Assembly: GCA_017996515.1 (NCBI GenBank)
Contig: JAGOGU010000014.1
Coordinates: 1 to 15,984 of the forward strand
DNA from: Allobrachymonas sp.
GTDB lineage: Bacteria; Pseudomonadota; Gammaproteobacteria; Burkholderiales; Burkholderiaceae_C
DNA length: 15,984 nucleotides
Reading direction: 5' to 3'
Part shown: piece by piece, positions 13,097-15,984 of the stretch
Layout: every line of letters begins with the position of its first letter
How positions within the stretch are numbered: position 1 is the first letter of the stretch
Program-made: the position numbers and the translations under genes
The notes under the pieces: model-generated
The model's input: only the letters and a program-made list of their open reading frames with translations
Databases searched by the model: none
Told to the model about the DNA's origin: nothing

Positions 13097-15984
13097 ATGG
13101 CCAAGTTTTTTATTCATCGACCGATTTTTGCCTGGGTGGTGGCCATCTTCATCGTCCTGGTAGGTGTTATTTCCATGCGGCTGTTGCCGGTGGCGGCCTA
13201 TCCATCGGTAGCGCCGCCCACCATCAACGTGACGGCTTCTTACCCCGGGGCGGATGCCGCCACCATCGACGAAACCGTCAACTCGCTGATTGAGCGCGAA
13301 ATGAACGGTGTGGATGGGCTGATGTACATGTCGTCTTCGGCGCTGGCCGTGGGTAGCGGCACAGTGACCCTGACCTTCGAGCCGGGCACCGACGAGCGTC
13401 TGGCGCAGGTGGACGTGCAAAACCGCTTGGCGCGTGTAGAGCCGCGCCTGCCGGATATGGTCAAGCAGATTGGCGTACAGGTGCAACGCGCCAACGCCAA
13501 TTTTTTGATGGCGGTGGCGTTTCGCAGCACCAATCCGAGCTTCAGCAGCGATGATGTGGCTGACTATGTGACCCGCAACGTTCTGCCCGAGTTGCAACGC
13601 GTGGCCGGTGTAGGTAGCGCGCAACTGTTCGGTTCGGGGCGCGCCATGCGCATTTGGGTGGATCCAGCCAAGCTCGAGGGCTATGGTTTGTCCATGTCCA
13701 GCGTGACGGGCGCTATCAGCGCGCAGAACCTGCAAATTTCAGCAGGTGCCTTGGGCGACACGCCCAATGTGAGCGGCCAAACCATGACGGCGACCATCAG
13801 CGTGTCCGGCCAGCTCACCAAAGTGGAAGAGTTCGAGAATATCGTGCTCACTGCGCGTGCAGACGGCTCGACCGTGCGCATGCGCGATGTGGCGCGTGTG
13901 GAATTGGGCGCAGAGTCGTACAGCCAGTCGGCTCGTATCAATGGCGAGCCGGGCGCGGTGGTGGGCATTCAGCTCAACTCCAGCGCCAATGCGCTGGATA
14001 CGGCCACCGCCATCAAGGCGCGTCTGACCGAGATGGAGCCCTATCTGCCCAGTGGGGTGGAGTGGTCCGCGCCGTATGACAGTTCCAAATTCGTGTCGGT
14101 TTCCATCCAGCAGGTGGTGCAGACACTGCTGGAGGCCATGGTGTTGGTGTTTATCGTGATGTTCGTCTTTTTGCAGAACTGGCGGTACACGGCGATTCCG
14201 AGTATTGTGGTGCCCATTTCGCTGGTGGGCACTTTTGTGGCCATGCAAATGTTCGGGGTGTCCATCAACATCCTGTCGATGTTTGCCATGGTGCTGGCCA
14301 TTGGTACCGTGGTGGATGATGCCATTGTGGTGGTCGAGAACGTCGAAACCATCATGGCGCGCGACGGCCTGTCACCCAAAGAAGCCACTATCAAGGCCAT
14401 GGAGCAGATTTCGGGCGCCATTGTGGGCATGACGATGATCGTGATTGCCGTGTTTGTGCCGTTGACTTTCTTCAGCGGCACCACAGGCAATATTTACCGC
14501 CAGTTCTCCATCGTGATGGCGGTATCCATCGGCTTCTCGGGCTTCTTTGCGCTCACACTGACCCCCGCGCTGTGCGCTACCATGCTCAAGCCCATTCCCA
14601 AGGGGCATGCGCATGATAAGAAAACCGGCTTCTTCGGCCCCTTCTTCAACTGGTTCAACCGTGGTTTGGGGAGCGGCACCAAGGCCTATGAAGGCCTGCT
14701 GGGCAAGCTGCTCAAGCGCACGGTGGTGATGTTGGGCGTGTACGGCGCCATCATCGCCGGCGTGGCGCTGGTGTACAACCGCTTGCCCACCTCCTTCCTG
14801 CCTACGGAAGACCAAGGCTCCATGATGATCATGGCGCAACTGCCGCCGGGTGCCACGCGCGACCGTACCGTGGCCGTGCTGGAGCAGGCCGAGCAATACC
14901 TGTTGCAGCAGCCCGAGGTTGCCAGCGTCGTGACCATCCAGGGCTTCAGCTTCATGGGGGAGGGGCAGAACATGGGTATGGGCTTCATTTCGCTCAAAGA
15001 CTGGAGCGAGCGCAAGAAGCCTGGCAGCGACGCGACCTCGGTGGTGGGGCGTGCTTTTGGGGCGTTTGGTCAGATTCGCGACGGTTTTGTTATGGCCCTG
15101 CAAGAACCCGCCATCCCCGAGCTGGGTACGTCCAGCGGGTTCTCTTTCCGTCTGCAAGACCGCAGCGGCGCGGGGCATGATGCCCTGCTGGCCGCGCGCA
15201 ATCAGTTGTTGGGCGCAGCCATGCAAAGCCCTGTGCTGACCGGCGTGCGTGCAGACGGCGTGGAAGATGCGCCGCAGTGGCAAATCATTATTGACAGGGA
15301 TGCAGTAGCCGCCCAGAACGTGAGCATGACGGCCATTGCCAGCACGCTGGCTACGGCATTGGGGTCGAGCTATGTCAATGATTTTCCCAACGCGGGCTAC
15401 ATGCAGCGTGTCACCGTGCAGGCTGAAGCCGCGCGCCGCATGCAGCCCGAAGATGTGCTGCGCCTGACAGTGCCCAACAACAGCGGCCAGCTGGTGCCGC
15501 TATCTACCATGGTTAGCACCCGCTGGATTACCGGGCCCATGCAGCTGCAACGTTACAACGGCTACCCTTCCATGAGCATTACGGGCGAGGCCGTACCCGG
15601 GCGCAGCACGGGCGAGGCCATGGCCGAAATGGAACGTTTGGCGGCAGACCTGCCGGAAGGCTTCGGCTTTGAATGGACGGGCCTGTCGCTGGACGAGAAA
15701 AAATCCGGTGACTCTTCCATGATGATGTACGGCATTGCGATCCTGGCCATCTTCCTGTGTCTGGCCGCACTGTACGAAAGCTGGAGCATTCCGCTGTCGG
15801 TCATTCTGGTGGTGCCGCTGGGCGTGCTCGGCGTGGTGTTGGGCGTGCTCTTGCGCGGCATGAGCAACGACGTGTATTTCCAGATCGGTTTGATTAACGT
15901 GATGGCGCTGTCGGCCAAAAACGCCATTCTGATCGTGGAATTTGCCAAGGAGCTGGAAGAAAAAGGCATGAGCCTGTTCAATGC
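13097..15984 (+). CDS. RND multidrug efflux pump, HAE1 family (AcrB/MexB-type), 3' end cut
   Basis: Open from ATG 13097 to the window edge, 962 codons, with perhaps 80-100 more expected. It starts MAKFFIHRPIFAWVVAIFIV (first membrane helix). The proton-relay aspartates are D407 and D408 in GTVVDDAIVVVEN, and the relay lysine is K941 in LSAKNAILIVEF, matching AcrB D407, D408 and K940. Two large periplasmic loops follow helix 1 and helix 7; LPTSFLPTEDQGSMMIMAQL starts the second. It exports hydrophobic or amphiphilic compounds from the inner membrane and periplasm using proton flow, as a trimer with the upstream adaptor. Substrates cannot be read from sequence. Any outer-membrane channel gene would lie beyond the window. 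Confidence 0.96.
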   Translation, partial: MAKFFIHRPIFAWVVAIFIVLVGVISMRLLPVAAYPSVAPPTINVTASYPGADAATIDETVNSLIEREMNGVDGLMYMSSSALAVGSGTVTLTFEPGTDERLAQVDVQNRLARVEPRLPDMVKQIGVQVQRANANFLMAVAFRSTNPSFSSDDVADYVTRNVLPELQRVAGVGSAQLFGSGRAMRIWVDPAKLEGYGLSMSSVTGAISAQNLQISAGALGDTPNVSGQTMTATISVSGQLTKVEEFENIVLTARADGSTVRMRDVARVELGAESYSQSARINGEPGAVVGIQLNSSANALDTATAIKARLTEMEPYLPSGVEWSAPYDSSKFVSVSIQQVVQTLLEAMVLVFIVMFVFLQNWRYTAIPSIVVPISLVGTFVAMQMFGVSINILSMFAMVLAIGTVVDDAIVVVENVETIMARDGLSPKEATIKAMEQISGAIVGMTMIVIAVFVPLTFFSGTTGNIYRQFSIVMAVSIGFSGFFALTLTPALCATMLKPIPKGHAHDKKTGFFGPFFNWFNRGLGSGTKAYEGLLGKLLKRTVVMLGVYGAIIAGVALVYNRLPTSFLPTEDQGSMMIMAQLPPGATRDRTVAVLEQAEQYLLQQPEVASVVTIQGFSFMGEGQNMGMGFISLKDWSERKKPGSDATSVVGRAFGAFGQIRDGFVMALQEPAIPELGTSSGFSFRLQDRSGAGHDALLAARNQLLGAAMQSPVLTGVRADGVEDAPQWQIIIDRDAVAAQNVSMTAIASTLATALGSSYVNDFPNAGYMQRVTVQAEAARRMQPEDVLRLTVPNNSGQLVPLSTMVSTRWITGPMQLQRYNGYPSMSITGEAVPGRSTGEAMAEMERLAADLPEGFGFEWTGLSLDEKKSGDSSMMMYGIAILAIFLCLAALYESWSIPLSVILVVPLGVLGVVLGVLLRGMSNDVYFQIGLINVMALSAKNAILIVEFAKELEEKGMSLFN

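Overview
The window looks like chromosomal DNA of a betaproteobacterium, probably of the Burkholderiales. This is inferred from the G+C-rich core genes, the style of the Tgt and RND-pump proteins and the VOC/DUF1428/AraC gene set. The genus cannot be fixed from sequence alone. Conserved core genes (tgt and an RND efflux operon on the right) sit beside an accessory, lower-G+C left half full of remnants and inserted material.

Layout. 1-535: a zinc-ribbon protein gene (+). 536-2360: an AT-rich stretch with a CsbD-family stress protein and its terminator, a small SnoaL/DUF4440-like exported protein, and a frameshifted YCII-family pseudogene, all on the minus strand. 2367-2531: a second, decayed copy of the 3' end of the zinc-ribbon gene, so the minus-strand block is bracketed by a direct repeat. 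2543-4227: a divergent LysR regulator and FMN-dependent azoreductase pair. 4313-8034: the most unusual part. A broken 3' fragment of a VOC-fold gene is followed by three integron attC sites in one orientation, delimiting a DUF4262 cassette and a cassette with a decayed small ORF. Next comes a two-gene type II restriction-modification (R-M) system (AccI-like) whose methyltransferase stop codon lies inside the third attC. No integron integrase is present, so this resembles a CALIN (a cluster of attC sites lacking an integrase). The intact paralogue of the broken VOC fragment lies immediately on the other side of the R-M genes, so the whole block is bracketed by a direct repeat. 8086-11473: a co-directional minus-strand run: tgt, an AraC-type regulator, DUF1428, and two VOC proteins. 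11822-end: a divergent RND efflux operon (adaptor lipoprotein, then inner-membrane pump, cut by the window edge).

How the genes work together. The AraC regulator probably governs the DUF1428/VOC genes behind it, and a perfect 9-bp inverted repeat buries the DUF1428 ribosome-binding site. The endonuclease and methyltransferase genes overlap by 11 bp and form a translationally linked R-M pair. The adaptor and pump form a tripartite efflux system lacking a local outer-membrane gene in view; a 9-bp inverted repeat in the tgt/adaptor intergenic region is a candidate repressor operator.

The best candidate for something undescribed is the integrase-less cassette block carrying an R-M system between two copies of a VOC gene's 3' end. 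A second, independent gene-plus-3'-fragment bracket lies on the left side of the window.
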